A stretch of 64,000 nt of DNA from Ructibacterium gallinarum (GTDB lineage Bacteria > Bacillota > Clostridia > Monoglobales > Monoglobaceae). The DNA lies in NCBI RefSeq assembly GCF_014982785.1, contig NZ_JADCKB010000002.1, positions 124,001 to 188,000 of the forward strand. Reading direction: 5' to 3'. Below, piece after piece: positions 16,649-27,512 of this stretch (position 1 is its first letter; each line of letters starts with the position of its first letter). The notes beneath the pieces are model-generated. The model worked only from the letters and a program-made list of their open reading frames with translations. It was not told the DNA's origin and did no database searches. A program made the translations under genes and the position numbers.

Positions 16649-17926
16649 ATGATTGATATGAAATTACTTAGAACCGAACCGGAAAAGGTCATTGCCGCAC
16701 TGGCACGCAGAAAGGAAAAGGTGGACATTGAAGGTCTTCTTGCTCTGGACAAGGAAAAACGGGAAGTTATGTATGAGGCGGAGCAGAAAAAAGCCCAGCA
16801 AAACGCCGTTTCCAAAAAAATTCCTGCCATGAAAAAGGCAGGGGAGGATACCACCGCTGTCTTTGCGGAGATGAAACAGCTTTCCGATGAAATTAAGACT
16901 TGCGATGATAAAATCCGAGAACTGGACGAAAAAATTACCGCTATTTCCTATACCATTCCTAATCTGCCAAACCCCACCGTACCCGACGGCGACACCGATG
17001 AGGATAATGTGGAAATCCGCAGATACCTTACCCCAACGGAATTTGATTTTGAACCCAAGGCACACTGGGATCTTGGTGCGGATCTTGGCATCCTGGATCC
17101 GGAAACCGCCGCAAAAATCACGGGTACTCGATTCACCGTCTACCGCGGCGCCGGCGCGCAGCTTGAGCGTGCCATCATGAATTTCTTTCTGGACACCCAT
17201 ACCCAAAAGCATGGCTACAAGGAAATTTTTCCGCCGTTTATGGTGCACAGAAACAGCATGATCGGCACCGGCCAGCTGCCCAAATTTGAAGAGGACGCCT
17301 TTAAGGTAGCCGGGACAGAGTATTTCCTGGTTCCCACCGCAGAGGTTCCGGTCACCAACATGCACCGGGATGAAATCTTAGACGGCAACAAGCTTCCTAT
17401 TAAATACTGCGCCTATACCGCCTGTTTCCGGGCAGAGGCCGGAAGCGCCGGCAGAGATACCCGGGGGCTGATCCGCCAGCACCAGTTTAACAAGGTGGAG
17501 CTGGTGAAATTTACCAAGCCCGAAAATTCTTATGAAGAACTGGAGAAACTGACCGCCGATGCAGAAGACGTATTAAAACTGTTAAAGCTTCCCTACCGGG
17601 TGGTAAAGATCTGTATTGGGGATCTGGGCTTTACTGCCGCCATGAAATACGATATCGAGGTCTGGATGCCCAGCTATGGCCGCTATGTGGAAATTTCCTC
17701 CTGCAGTAACTTTGAGGATTTCCAGGCACGGCGCGCCAATATTCGCTATAAAAACAATCCCAAGGACAAGGCACAGCTGGTGCACACCTTAAACGGCTCC
17801 GGCGTGGCCATTGGCAGAACCACCGCCGCAATCTTAGAAAACTATCAGAACGCAGACGGCACCATTACCATACCGGAAGTTCTGCGCCCGTATATGAACG
17901 GCCGGGAAACCATTACTGCCGAATAA
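16649..17926 (+). CDS. serS: Seryl-tRNA synthetase
   Basis: 425 residues, class II. N-terminal helical arm (about 30-105), then motif 2 [24 protein letters not shown] at about 259-282 and motif 3 [17 protein letters not shown] at about 382-398. It charges tRNA-Ser (and tRNA-Sec precursors) with serine. The start has an AGAGAGG ribosome site. A strong terminator follows immediately. Confidence 0.96.
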   Translation: MIDMKLLRTEPEKVIAALARRKEKVDIEGLLALDKEKREVMYEAEQKKAQQNAVSKKIPAMKKAGEDTTAVFAEMKQLSDEIKTCDDKIRELDEKITAISYTIPNLPNPTVPDGDTDEDNVEIRRYLTPTEFDFEPKAHWDLGADLGILDPETAAKITGTRFTVYRGAGAQLERAIMNFFLDTHTQKHGYKEIFPPFMVHRNSMIGTGQLPKFEEDAFKVAGTEYFLVPTAEVPVTNMHRDEILDGNKLPIKYCAYTACFRAEAGSAGRDTRGLIRQHQFNKVELVKFTKPENSYEELEKLTADAEDVLKLLKLPYRVVKICIGDLGFTAAMKYDIEVWMPSYGRYVEISSCSNFEDFQARRANIRYKNNPKDKAQLVHTLNGSGVAIGRTTAAILENYQNADGTITIPEVLRPYMNGRETITAE

Positions 17927-17930
17927 ATCT

Positions 17931-17946
17931 TGTTTCATATGAAACG
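17931..17946. other. Degenerate parS-like palindrome
   Basis: TGTTTCATATGAAACG: the outer arms of parS are kept but the central CG is TA and the last base differs. The central CG matters for ParB, so binding is doubtful. It is recorded because parAB is 3 kb away. Confidence 0.25.
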
Positions 17947-17947
17947 C

Positions 17948-17988
17948 AAACCGCCGCAAATGCTTTGTTTGCATTTGCGGCGGTTTTT
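17948..17988 (+). terminator. serS terminator
   Basis: Arms AACCGCCGCAAATGC and GCATTTGCGGCGGTT with a 7-nt loop, then a T run. Confidence 0.9.
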
Positions 17989-18044
17989 AAGTATTTCCCT
18001 TCTATTCTATGCCCATTCGGCGGAAATAGACTTCCCTTTTTCTT

Positions 18045-18782
18045 CTATATCAGTTCTTTTGCCATATCCGCAAGCTCCTGCGCCGACAGATCCCCGTCGA
18101 TTTGAAGCAGGCCAAAATGGGTTCCGTCTTTTTCCCAGTTCACCCCGCGCACCTGCTTAATCTCCACTTGGTCACTGCCCCAGCTAAACACCAATGCGCC
18201 GCTTTCCTCGGCTTGTCTGTCTTCCTCGGTCATCTCATAATTGGGCGGCACCATTTTATTGGTATATTCTGTCAAATAAATGGTCACGCCATTTTTTTCA
18301 TCAAAAGCCGTACCGTTTTGGGGCATTTGGGATTCATACTGCTCCTGGGACAGCTCTACCATATCCCCATCCTTGCTGTAACGGAAAACCAGAGACTTAA
18401 ACTTTTCCACCACACTGCCGCTGTCGTCCGTCAGATTGTTTTTCACTATGCTTCCGTTGTCAAAGGCATAGCCGTTTGCAAAGTCTTCTTTTAAAATTGG
18501 GGTAAAACCCACATCCTTTACGCATTCCTCTTGGGTCGGAAGAGAGGTATAGTCTGGAATTGACCTGGAAGATCCATACCAGCCGGTAATCATGCCCCCT
18601 GCCGCAAAGGCAGACGCTCCAAGGATCATCACAGCCGCCGCCACGGCCAGTACCATTTTTTTCTTTGTTTTCATCACATATTTCTCCTCTTTTTGATTTT
18701 TTAACCTATCCATCATTCTCTCCTTTGCTTCAGGAGAAAGGGTTATGCGGCTGATTGCTTGTTTCAGTTCTTTTTCTTTCAT
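18045..18782 (-). CDS. Probable anti-sigma factor, membrane-anchored
   Basis: 245 residues. The N-terminal about 36 residues are cytoplasmic (KQAISRITLSPEAKERMMDRL), then a transmembrane segment (MVLAVAAAVMILGASAFAAG) at about 44-63, then an extracellular domain with the DUF4367-like pattern (VFRYSKDGDMVELSQEQYESQ, ...HFGLLQIDGDLSAQELADMA). The start codon overlaps the stop of the ECF sigma gene by 4 nt, the classical sigma/anti-sigma coupling. By analogy it sequesters the sigma factor until an envelope signal. The family is inferred from layout more than from sequence. Confidence 0.65.
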   Translation of the reverse strand: MKEKELKQAISRITLSPEAKERMMDRLKNQKEEKYVMKTKKKMVLAVAAAVMILGASAFAAGGMITGWYGSSRSIPDYTSLPTQEECVKDVGFTPILKEDFANGYAFDNGSIVKNNLTDDSGSVVEKFKSLVFRYSKDGDMVELSQEQYESQMPQNGTAFDEKNGVTIYLTEYTNKMVPPNYEMTEEDRQAEESGALVFSWGSDQVEIKQVRGVNWEKDGTHFGLLQIDGDLSAQELADMAKELI

Positions 18783-19270
18783 TTTGACCCATCCTTTCCA
18801 TATTGCATTCTCAGCATTTCCCGCCCGTATTGCAGGCGTTTCCTTACCGCCGCCGGAGAAATGGCCAGCATTCTGCCAATCTCCCCGGTCTGGTAACCTT
18901 CTATGTAAAAAAGATACAGCACCGTCTTATACTTTTCCGGCAGAAGCAATACCTCCTCTAATATGGTGCTTTCTTCCGGGGTTTGAACGTATTGGCTGAT
19001 TTCATCCAGACAAATACAGCCGTGGCGCTTGCGGGCCCGGAGCATATCCTTGCTGATGTTCACCGCCACACGAATCAGCCATGCTTTTTCGTGATCGGGA
19101 CTATGAAATTCCGGCGCTTTGGTCAAATACCGCAGAAAGGTATCCGATACCGCATCCTCCGCATCTGCGCTGCTGCCCAAAATAGTAAAGCATAAACGAA
19201 ACAGCATATCCGCATATTGGTCTACTGTTTTTTCGATGGCATCATCAGCCGGCCGCACTGAATGATTCAT
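18779..19270 (-). CDS. ECF-type RNA polymerase sigma factor
   Basis: 163 residues from the second Met. Region 2 (DQYADMLFRLCFTILGSSADAEDAVSDTFLRYL) binds core and the -10 element, and region 4 (LPEKYKTVLYLFYIEGYQTGEIGRMLAISPAAVRKRLQYGREML, about 109-152) reads the -35. The first in-frame Met, seven codons upstream, overlaps the AAAGGAG that would serve the second one, so the second is favoured. Cotranscribed with the downstream anti-sigma. Confidence 0.88.
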   Translation of the reverse strand: MNHSVRPADDAIEKTVDQYADMLFRLCFTILGSSADAEDAVSDTFLRYLTKAPEFHSPDHEKAWLIRVAVNISKDMLRARKRHGCICLDEISQYVQTPEESTILEEVLLLPEKYKTVLYLFYIEGYQTGEIGRMLAISPAAVRKRLQYGREMLRMQYGKDGSK

Positions 19271-19442
19271 CTTTCTATCAGCTCCTTTCACCTATAACAC
19301 GCCTCAGCTTTCTTAATTGTGATAAAAACTTTTCTTTTTTAGCATAACACAAAAGACACAGGTTTCACAAGAAAAACTTCCTTTTTGGTCTAAATACCCA
19401 AACTCTCGCTCTTTTTCTTTCGCCTCTGGTGAAAAATAATGG

Positions 19443-19472
19443 TTGACGACACTCTTGTTTATGTGTTAAAAT
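19443..19472 (+). promoter_or_regulatory. Promoter of guaB
   Basis: TTGACG, 18 nt, TAAAAT, about 250 nt before the guaB start, implying a long leader. Confidence 0.6.
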
Positions 19473-19479
19473 AAAGGGA

Positions 19480-21180
<1,701 letters not shown>

Positions 21181-21188
21181 AAAACTTC

Positions 21189-21224
21189 GGGGTGCGGAAG
21201 CAGACGGCTTCCGCACCCCTTTTG
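21189..21224 (+). terminator. guaB terminator
   Basis: Arms GGGGTGCGGAAG and CTTCCGCACCCC, then TTTT. Confidence 0.88.
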
Positions 21225-21244
21225 CATCATAAAGGAGGAAAAAT

Positions 21245-22159
21245 ATGCGTTTTGCATTGATTGACTTAGGCTCTAACTCTGCCAGAATGACCATTGCGGA
21301 AATAAACGGCAATACCGCAACAACGCTTTTAAAACGGCGGGAAATGACCAGGCTTCGACAGGGAATGGAGGAAGATATGCGGCTGAAAGAGCGCCCTATG
21401 GAAAGAACCTTGCAAGCGCTCCGCGCCTTTGCAACAGAGGCCAAGGAACAAAATGCCGTCATACTGGCGGCGGCAACAGCGGCAGTCCGCAGCGCCGCAA
21501 ATGGCAGAGAATTCTGCGACAGGGTCCTTGCAGAAACCGGGATCCAGCTCCATATCATCAGCGGCCAAAAAGAAGCAGAGCTGGATTTTTTGGGAATCAT
21601 GCAGACCCTACCAGAAATAGAAAACGGCCTAATTGTGGATACCGGCGGCGGAAGTACTGAACTGATACTGTTTGAAAACCGCACCTTGCAGGAAAAAATC
21701 AGCCTGCCCCTTGGCGCCGCCAGCCTGTATGAACAGGCAAATACCCTGAAAAAAGCAGAGGAAACCGTTCGGCAAGGACTTTTGCAGGTTCCCTTTTTAG
21801 ACCGCGCCGCAAAAAAACCACTGATTGGTATTGGCGGCAGCGTCTGCTGTCTCTGGACAGCAGAACAATATTTTACCGGCGCGCAAACAGAGCTGGGCGG
21901 CGCTTCCCTATCCCCGGCCCGGGCAGAACTGCTGTATCAAAAGCTGGCCGATATGTCCCCCGCAGAGCGGATTCATGCTGGCATTGAACCGGGCCGGTCG
22001 GAAACGGTCTGCTTTGGGATTCTTCCCTGTCTGACACTGCTGCGCCAGCTTTCCCCACCGGCACTCTCCCTTTCGTCCTCTGGCCTGCGTGAAGGTATGC
22101 TCTTTACAATTCTTCAGCACGGTATAAAAAATTTTAAGAAAAATCTGGAACTTTTTTAA
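21245..22159 (+). CDS. Ppx/GppA family phosphatase (exopolyphosphatase-like)
   Basis: 304 residues, the short form with only the two actin-like ATPase-fold domains and no HD domain. Phosphate loops are LIDLGSNSARMTI at the N-terminus and LIVDTGGGSTEL at about 134-145; SGQKEAELDF and GIGGSVCCLW are also family-like. Family members hydrolyse polyphosphate or pppGpp. The window also holds an alarmone synthetase and a VTC-type polyphosphate polymerase, so either substrate is plausible. AAAGGAGG precedes the ATG. Confidence 0.85.
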   Translation: MRFALIDLGSNSARMTIAEINGNTATTLLKRREMTRLRQGMEEDMRLKERPMERTLQALRAFATEAKEQNAVILAAATAAVRSAANGREFCDRVLAETGIQLHIISGQKEAELDFLGIMQTLPEIENGLIVDTGGGSTELILFENRTLQEKISLPLGAASLYEQANTLKKAEETVRQGLLQVPFLDRAAKKPLIGIGGSVCCLWTAEQYFTGAQTELGGASLSPARAELLYQKLADMSPAERIHAGIEPGRSETVCFGILPCLTLLRQLSPPALSLSSSGLREGMLFTILQHGIKNFKKNLELF

Positions 22160-22279
22160 ACGCAGGACGTCTAATCAAATAAGCAGAAATTCTGCTTAAC
22201 TGAAACAGGACGGTTTTATATATTTTGTTTTTTACTCCCTTTTCCCCGTATATTGCCTTCCTGTTTCCAATTTAATAGA

Positions 22280-22313
22280 GCAGGGGCAAAAAATGCCCCT
22301 GCGCACCCCTTTT
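22280..22313 (+). terminator. Terminator between ppx-like gene and secreted protein gene
   Basis: Arms GCAGGGGCA and TGCCCCTGC. A small perfect palindrome (TAAGCAGAA/TTCTGCTTA) sits about 90 nt earlier. Confidence 0.55.
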
Positions 22314-22331
22314 ATGAACGGAGGTGTGTCT

Positions 22332-23027
22332 ATGAAACGAATTTTACCTCTTTTTCTGGCAGTCTGTATCTTTTTTATTCCGGTCTTTGCTGAGGAAACC
22401 CCCATGGCAGAACCCTTTTCCCAATTGCAGAGCTGGGGCGTGCTTTCAAAAGATACTGCGCCGGATTTTGATATGCCAATCACCCGGCGTCAGCTTTTAA
22501 CCGCACTGTGTCAATGTGTCTATGGCATTATTCCTTACCCAGACCAATCGGTGCTTGAAAGTGGCTCAGGTTTTGTCTTTACCGATATTGAAGACGGAAC
22601 CCAGGACTGTTCCCTTGCGGTTAACGCCGCGGCGGTTTACCACATGCTAAGCGGCAGTTATGAAGAAGATCCTTATCTTCGCTTTGCCGGCCTTGACCAA
22701 ACTGTCACAGAAGAGGAGGCGGTGATCTTTACCGTCCGGCTTCTTGACTGGTATACCGGCGGCGCCGGAGAGCTTGCCCGATTGCACCGGCAGGGCTTTG
22801 CCAATGCCTACTGGACCGTAGCAGAAAACCTGGGCCTTCTCCAAAACCGCTATGATACGGACGGAAGCTATCACCTTACGGCAGAGCAAAAAGAAGAGCC
22901 GCTGACCCTGGGACAAATGACAGGGCTGTTACATAATCTGCTTTTGACTAAGCTTACCGTATATGACAGCGGCACGACCTACTCAGCCTATCTTTTGGGC
23001 GAAGTAGTCGCCCGTATGGACACTTAA
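22332..23027 (+). CDS. Secreted protein with S-layer-homology-like repeats
   Basis: 231 residues from the ATG behind GGAGG. Signal peptide MKRILPLFLAVCIFFIPVFA with cleavage near residue 20. The mature part has weak SLH-type units (LQSWGVLSKD...MPITRRQLLTALCQCVYG; FTDIEDGTQDCSLAVNAAAVYHML; LTLGQMTGLLHNLL). Probably a cell-wall-associated companion of the following YcdB/SLH protein, 82 nt downstream. The frame is open 13 codons further upstream, but the signal peptide fixes the start. Confidence 0.65.
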   Translation: MKRILPLFLAVCIFFIPVFAEETPMAEPFSQLQSWGVLSKDTAPDFDMPITRRQLLTALCQCVYGIIPYPDQSVLESGSGFVFTDIEDGTQDCSLAVNAAAVYHMLSGSYEEDPYLRFAGLDQTVTEEEAVIFTVRLLDWYTGGAGELARLHRQGFANAYWTVAENLGLLQNRYDTDGSYHLTAEQKEEPLTLGQMTGLLHNLLLTKLTVYDSGTTYSAYLLGEVVARMDT

Positions 23028-23109
23028 GTCAGAAAAAAATAAAATGGCGGTGTGGAAAATCCTTTTTTCCGCACTGCCCGTCAACCATATTAAAGGAGGG
23101 AAATGAAAA

Positions 23110-25242
23110 ATGAAAAAATGGTTAGCAGGTATAACGGCGGCACTGATGTTGGTTTCGCTGGTTCCGTCTTTGGGATTTGCGGCAGACGACGCCGCACTGG
23201 AACAGGCGATTCTTTCCGCCAAAAGTAAAATTGAGGTTCCGGCAGAATACACCGAATTTGAAAGCAATATTTTTACCGATGAACTGGGCAATCAGGAATT
23301 TCATCTGACCTGGTCCACCAAACCTGAGGAATATCAGGTTACCAAATCCATGGACATCACCATCAACAGCCGCGGGGATGTGGTTTCCTATAGCCACAAC
23401 CAATGGAACGACAGCGAAATGGCCTTTGCCAACTACACCGGTGACGCCCTTTTGCAGATTGCAAAAGACTGGCTGTCCGGCGTAAACCCCGGCTGGATGG
23501 CAGAGCTTCCCGATGAAGCCGCAGAATATCCCATGGTGGGCAGTGTCAGAAGCGACACCGACAGGGTCACCTTCCACCGGCAGGTAAACGGCCTGGACTT
23601 TTGCGGCAATCAGGTCAACATTTCCATCAACAACCGCACCGGAGAAGTGACCGCTATGTATTCTGATTGGATCTACGCAGAAAGTGTTCCGGATCCCTCT
23701 ATCGCGATTTCCGCAGAAGATGCCGCAAATATCTTTTTGAAAAACAGTCCCATGGAGCTGTTCTACCGCAGTTATGAAGAAAATCAGGCAGTATTGGTCT
23801 ATGGACCAAAGGACAGTTCCTTTGCTATCAACGCCGCAACCGGCGAGGAATTTGCGCCCTTCCGCTATGGCTATTTAAACGGCAGTACGGCTTCGGGCGG
23901 CGGCGGAGCGGCTGCAGAAGAAGCGGCAGTTGCCAATGACAAAGCGGCACTCACCGAGGAAGAACTGGCAAACATCGGCGAGGTTGCAGGACTTATGAGC
24001 GAAGCCGATCTGCGCGCCAAGGCAGAGAGTTTGGAAAACACCGGCATTGATTCTGCAAAGTTTGTCTCCTGCAACTACCGCAATCTGGTCAGCTGGGAAG
24101 ACGACACAAAAGACTCCAAATACCAGGCGCACCTTCTGTATCTGGAGAATGCAGATCAGGAGAACGAACACCGGTTTGAAGTGGTTATGGACGCCATGAC
24201 CGGCGAACTCTTGCAGTATTTCAGCTATGACGGCAGTTATGACGACGACCCTGCCAAAATTACGCAGGAGGAGGCGAACGCCAATGCGCTGGCCTTTGCA
24301 GAGGCTTATGCACCGGAAACCGCAGGAAAGATAAAAACCATTTCTGAAAATACGGAAGAAGAGGAAGAAGAACCCCAGACCTATGACTATTCCGTTGCAC
24401 TGGTTCGGCATGAAAACGAGATTCCCTATCACCAAAATTATGTTTCCATCAATGTGGACAAGAATACCGGACGGATCAAGAGCTTTTACAAGACCTGGGA
24501 TAAAGAAACTGTCTTTGAAGATCCGGCCGGCGTACTGGGCGAAGACCGGGCAGGGGAACTCTTAATTGAAAAAGTGGGAATGCAACTCACTTACGCGCTG
24601 GCGCAAAACGGCACCGAAACCATTCCGGCCATGGCGCTGAAATATACGCTGGATCTGGAAAAGCCCACCTATATCGGCGCAAAAACCGGGGATCTTTTGA
24701 CCTATTCCGGCGATATTTATGACCCGTCAGAAAGCACGGTTGTCTATCCGGAGGATCTTAACGGCCATTATGCTCAGGAACAGATCAACACCTTGATCGA
24801 ATCTGGTATTTTACAGCTCAAGGAAGGGGAAACCTCTTTCCGGCCGGATGAAGCCATTACACAAAAAGATCTTCTAGCCTTTGTTTCCAGCCTGAAAACG
24901 GGATATATCCCCTATTATGACACCGCCGGCAGCATCATGCAAACCGCCCGGAGATATGGTATCATTGACGACCCCATCGACCCGGAAGCGCTTGCCACCC
25001 GGGAAGACGGCCTGGTATTCATCATTCGTGCCCTGAACTATGACAACGTTGCAAAGCTCAGCGGTATTTTCACCACCGGTTTTGCAGACGAGGATCAAAT
25101 TACCCCGGGACGGATCGGCTATGTTGCTCTGTCCAAAGGCTTCGGCATGGTAGGCGGTGACGAAAACGGCTGTTTCAATCCGCAAGCAACCCTGACCCGT
25201 GCCGATGCAGCCATTATGATCTATAACTATCTTGCAAACTAA
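23110..25242 (+). CDS. YcdB/YcdC-repeat protein with C-terminal SLH domains
   Basis: 710 residues. Signal peptide MKKWLAGITAALMLVSLVPSLGFA. The body has several YcdB/YcdC-type repeats, recognisable as units with VSINVDKNTGRIKSFY, VSYSHNQW or ISINNRTGEVTAMYSDW. An acidic linker (ENTEEEEEEPQT) lies near residue 420. The C-terminus carries SLH units (YPEDLNGHYAQEQINTLIESGIL, FRPDEAITQKDLLAF, CFNPQATLTRADAAIMIYNYL) that bind pyruvylated wall polymers. An extracellular, S-layer-attached protein of unknown activity. Confidence 0.85.
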   Translation: MKKWLAGITAALMLVSLVPSLGFAADDAALEQAILSAKSKIEVPAEYTEFESNIFTDELGNQEFHLTWSTKPEEYQVTKSMDITINSRGDVVSYSHNQWNDSEMAFANYTGDALLQIAKDWLSGVNPGWMAELPDEAAEYPMVGSVRSDTDRVTFHRQVNGLDFCGNQVNISINNRTGEVTAMYSDWIYAESVPDPSIAISAEDAANIFLKNSPMELFYRSYEENQAVLVYGPKDSSFAINAATGEEFAPFRYGYLNGSTASGGGGAAAEEAAVANDKAALTEEELANIGEVAGLMSEADLRAKAESLENTGIDSAKFVSCNYRNLVSWEDDTKDSKYQAHLLYLENADQENEHRFEVVMDAMTGELLQYFSYDGSYDDDPAKITQEEANANALAFAEAYAPETAGKIKTISENTEEEEEEPQTYDYSVALVRHENEIPYHQNYVSINVDKNTGRIKSFYKTWDKETVFEDPAGVLGEDRAGELLIEKVGMQLTYALAQNGTETIPAMALKYTLDLEKPTYIGAKTGDLLTYSGDIYDPSESTVVYPEDLNGHYAQEQINTLIESGILQLKEGETSFRPDEAITQKDLLAFVSSLKTGYIPYYDTAGSIMQTARRYGIIDDPIDPEALATREDGLVFIIRALNYDNVAKLSGIFTTGFADEDQITPGRIGYVALSKGFGMVGGDENGCFNPQATLTRADAAIMIYNYLAN

Positions 25243-25280
25243 AAAGATTATCCCTGCACCCAGGGTTTGGGTGCAAAAAA

Positions 25281-25325
25281 AGGGACGGACGCAAGTGCAT
25301 CACAGCACAAGCGTCCGTCCCTTTT
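25281..25325 (+). terminator. Terminator of the YcdB/SLH gene
   Basis: Arms AGGGACGGACGC and GCGTCCGTCCCT, then TTTT. Confidence 0.9.
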
Positions 25326-25330
25326 CCATG

Positions 25331-25370
25331 AAAAACCGCCGGGACAGCATCTTGATCCGCGGCGGTTTTA
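25331..25370 (-). terminator. Terminator shared with fabZ
   Basis: Arms AAAACCGCC and GGCGGTTTT just after the fabZ stop on the minus strand. Confidence 0.7.
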
Positions 25371-25373
25371 TGC

Positions 25374-25805
25374 TTACCGGTCTACCAAAGCAAAGGAAAT
25401 CTCGCCCTTTGCCGCTACCTCATCGCCCACATAGGCACAAACATCTGCTTTGCCCATCACACTGCGCATTTTGGTCATTTCCACCTCCAGACGCAGCGTC
25501 TCTCCCGGTACCACCTGATGTTTAAACTTAAAGTTGTTAATACCGGTAAACACCGCCAGCTTCCCTTTCTGCGCCGGGTCAGAGAGCACCACCACGGCCC
25601 CCACCTGAGCCAGCGCTTCACAAATCAGCACCCCCGGCATAATCGGTCTCCCGGGAAAATGACCCTGGAAAAACGGCTCGTTCATGGTCACATTCTTAAT
25701 GCCCACAGCCCGTTTTCCTTCCTCAAATTCTATAATTTTATCCACCAGCAAAAATGGATACCGGTGGGGAATAATCTCCATAATCTGTGCTGTATTTAAC
25801 TCCAT
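25374..25805 (-). CDS. fabZ: (3R)-hydroxyacyl-ACP dehydratase FabZ
   Basis: 143 residues, hotdog fold. It dehydrates 3-hydroxyacyl-ACP in type II fatty-acid synthesis. Catalytic His in [16 protein letters not shown] and catalytic Glu in [11 protein letters not shown]-terminal [14 protein letters not shown]. The mreB gene is 20 nt upstream on the same strand, the common mbl/mreB-fabZ pairing of Bacillota. Confidence 0.95.
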   Translation of the reverse strand: MELNTAQIMEIIPHRYPFLLVDKIIEFEEGKRAVGIKNVTMNEPFFQGHFPGRPIMPGVLICEALAQVGAVVVLSDPAQKGKLAVFTGINNFKFKHQVVPGETLRLEVEMTKMRSVMGKADVCAYVGDEVAAKGEISFALVDR

Positions 25806-25825
25806 ATAAAAATCTCCTTATTTTC

Positions 25826-26851
25826 TCAATTTTCCCGCTGATCCGCGGAATGATAGCTGTCCAGCACTTCCATATGCTCCAGCGCCTTCCCTGTGCCATA
25901 CGCCACACAGGACTCTGCATCTTCTGCCACATAAGCACGAATTCCGGTTTCATTCTGAATCAGCCTGTCCATGCCGTAAATCAAAGCGCCGCCGCCTGTC
26001 AGCACAATACCGCCCGCGCTGATATCGCCTACCAGCTCCGGCGGAGTTTCCTCCAGAACATTGCGAACCTCTTCCACAATGGTCATGGCTGTTTCAGTAA
26101 GCGCCTCATAAATCTCATCCGACGACACCTGTATGGTCTTGGGAAGCCCTGATACCAAACTCCGCCCCCGAATATCCATGGCAAGAAGCTTGTCCCGCTT
26201 CCGGACACAGCCAATCTTGATCTTCAGCTCCTCAGCCGTTCTCTCCCCGATCAGAATGTTGTACTTCTTTCGGATATACCGGATAATGGCTTCATCAAAA
26301 TTATCGCCTGCCACCTTGATCGACCGGCTGATGACAATACCGCCCAGCGAAATCACCGCTATATCGCTGGTTCCGCCTCCAATATCCACCACCATACTGC
26401 CGCAAGGCTGGCTGATGTCAATGCCAACCCCCAGCGCTGCCGCCAAAGGCTCTTCAATCAGATGCACTTTTCTGGCTCCCGCCTGGATTCCCGCATCAAT
26501 CACCGCACGCTCTTCCACTTCGGTCACGCCGCTGGGTACACAAATAATCACCCGCGGCTTAAAAAAACTGCTGAATATTCCACGTTTGGTCACCCGCTGC
26601 ATAAAATACCGCAGCATACGCTCCGTCACCGTATAATCCGAAATCACACCTTCCCGCAGCGGCCGCACTGCCACAATATTCCCCGGCGTCCGTCCCAGCA
26701 TCTTCTGCGCTTCTGACCCCACTGCCAAAAGCCGCTTGCTATCCTTATCCACAGCTACAACCGAAGGTTCCTTGGCCACAATTCCGCGGCCTCTTACATA
26801 TACCAAGATGGAGGCGGTACCCAAATCGATACCTATATCCTGTCCTAACAT
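25826..26851 (-). CDS. mreB: MreB/Mbl rod-shape actin homologue
   Basis: 341 residues, actin fold. Phosphate-1 GIDLGTASILVYV, phosphate-2 VVDIGGGTSDIAVISLGG at about 153-170, adenosine motif AGGIVLTGGGALIYGMDRL near 280. It forms membrane filaments that direct peptidoglycan synthesis in rod-shaped cells. Could be Mbl rather than MreB; no mreC/mreD lies beside it. It has its own strong promoter, and three WalR-like hexamers lie between promoter and gene. Confidence 0.93.
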   Translation of the reverse strand: MLGQDIGIDLGTASILVYVRGRGIVAKEPSVVAVDKDSKRLLAVGSEAQKMLGRTPGNIVAVRPLREGVISDYTVTERMLRYFMQRVTKRGIFSSFFKPRVIICVPSGVTEVEERAVIDAGIQAGARKVHLIEEPLAAALGVGIDISQPCGSMVVDIGGGTSDIAVISLGGIVISRSIKVAGDNFDEAIIRYIRKKYNILIGERTAEELKIKIGCVRKRDKLLAMDIRGRSLVSGLPKTIQVSSDEIYEALTETAMTIVEEVRNVLEETPPELVGDISAGGIVLTGGGALIYGMDRLIQNETGIRAYVAEDAESCVAYGTGKALEHMEVLDSYHSADQREN

Positions 26852-26873
26852 GCTAGAATCTCCTTTATATATA

Positions 26874-26901
26874 TTACAGTTATGTTACAGTTATGTTACA
26901 G
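26874..26901 (-). promoter_or_regulatory. Tandem WalR-type boxes upstream of mreB
   Basis: On the coding (minus) strand TGTAAC-N5-TGTAAC-N5-TGTAAT, hexamers exactly 11 bp apart, fitting the TGTWAH-N5-TGTWAH WalR consensus. They lie downstream of the -10 element, which would suit repression. Confidence 0.55.
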
Positions 26902-26906
26902 AAATT

Positions 26907-26935
26907 ATTTTACAATATTTTCTGTGTGATGTCAA
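26907..26935 (-). promoter_or_regulatory. mreB-fabZ promoter
   Basis: On the minus strand TTGACA, 17 nt, TAAAAT, about 55 nt before the start codon. Confidence 0.75.
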
Positions 26936-27060
26936 TGACTTCTGCATAAATTCTGAAAAAAAGTTCGGATTCGTCACCATTCGACCGAGAAATCCGCGCT
27001 TGCCTTTTTGAAACAGAACGGTTATACTAAAGAAAGGATAAAAAAAGAAAGGACTTTATT

Positions 27061-27498
27061 ATGATACGCAAAGTTGAAAAAAAAGACAAAGATCTGTTTC
27101 TGACCCTGGGTCAGGAATTTTACAGTTCAGATGCAGTTCTTCACAAAATTGCCGCAGAACATTTTAAAGCGACCTTTGACGCCGCAGCAGAGGGCTCACC
27201 CTATCTTGGGCTTTTTATTATTGAACAGGACGGTCAGACGGCAGGTTATGTGCTGGTATCTCTCACCTGGTCCAACGAAGCCGGAGGGCTCACAGTCTGG
27301 ATTGAGGAAATCTATATCCGCGCCGCGTTTCAGGGGCAGGGGCTGGGGAGCAAAACCCTTGATGCCATCCAAAAGGAATATGACCAAGCCGTTCGGTTCC
27401 GGCTGGAAATCACACCGCAGAACCAGGGCGCTGCACGGCTGTACCGCCGTATGGGCTATCAGCCCCTTGACTATCTCCAGATGGTACTGGACAAATAA
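27061..27498 (+). CDS. GNAT family N-acetyltransferase
   Basis: 145 residues, single GNAT domain. Acetyl-CoA binding motif A is IEEIYIRAAFQGQGLGSKTLDAI at about 80-102, with the Q/RxxGxG/A signature as QGQGLG; the C-terminal motif B is PQNQGAARLYRRMGYQP. The acceptor is unknown. AAAGAAAGGA precedes the ATG; the DUF5662 gene follows 14 nt later. Confidence 0.85.
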   Translation: MIRKVEKKDKDLFLTLGQEFYSSDAVLHKIAAEHFKATFDAAAEGSPYLGLFIIEQDGQTAGYVLVSLTWSNEAGGLTVWIEEIYIRAAFQGQGLGSKTLDAIQKEYDQAVRFRLEITPQNQGAARLYRRMGYQPLDYLQMVLDK

Positions 27499-27512
27499 AG
27501 GAGGAAGGGGTT

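Noticed and set aside
17931-17946. Second functional parS site
   Set aside because: The central CG is replaced by TA, which should abolish ParB recognition. Listed as degenerate only.
19300-19390. Autoregulated ECF promoter upstream of the sigma gene
   Set aside because: A TGAAAC motif is present on the minus strand but no convincing -10 partner at the right distance.
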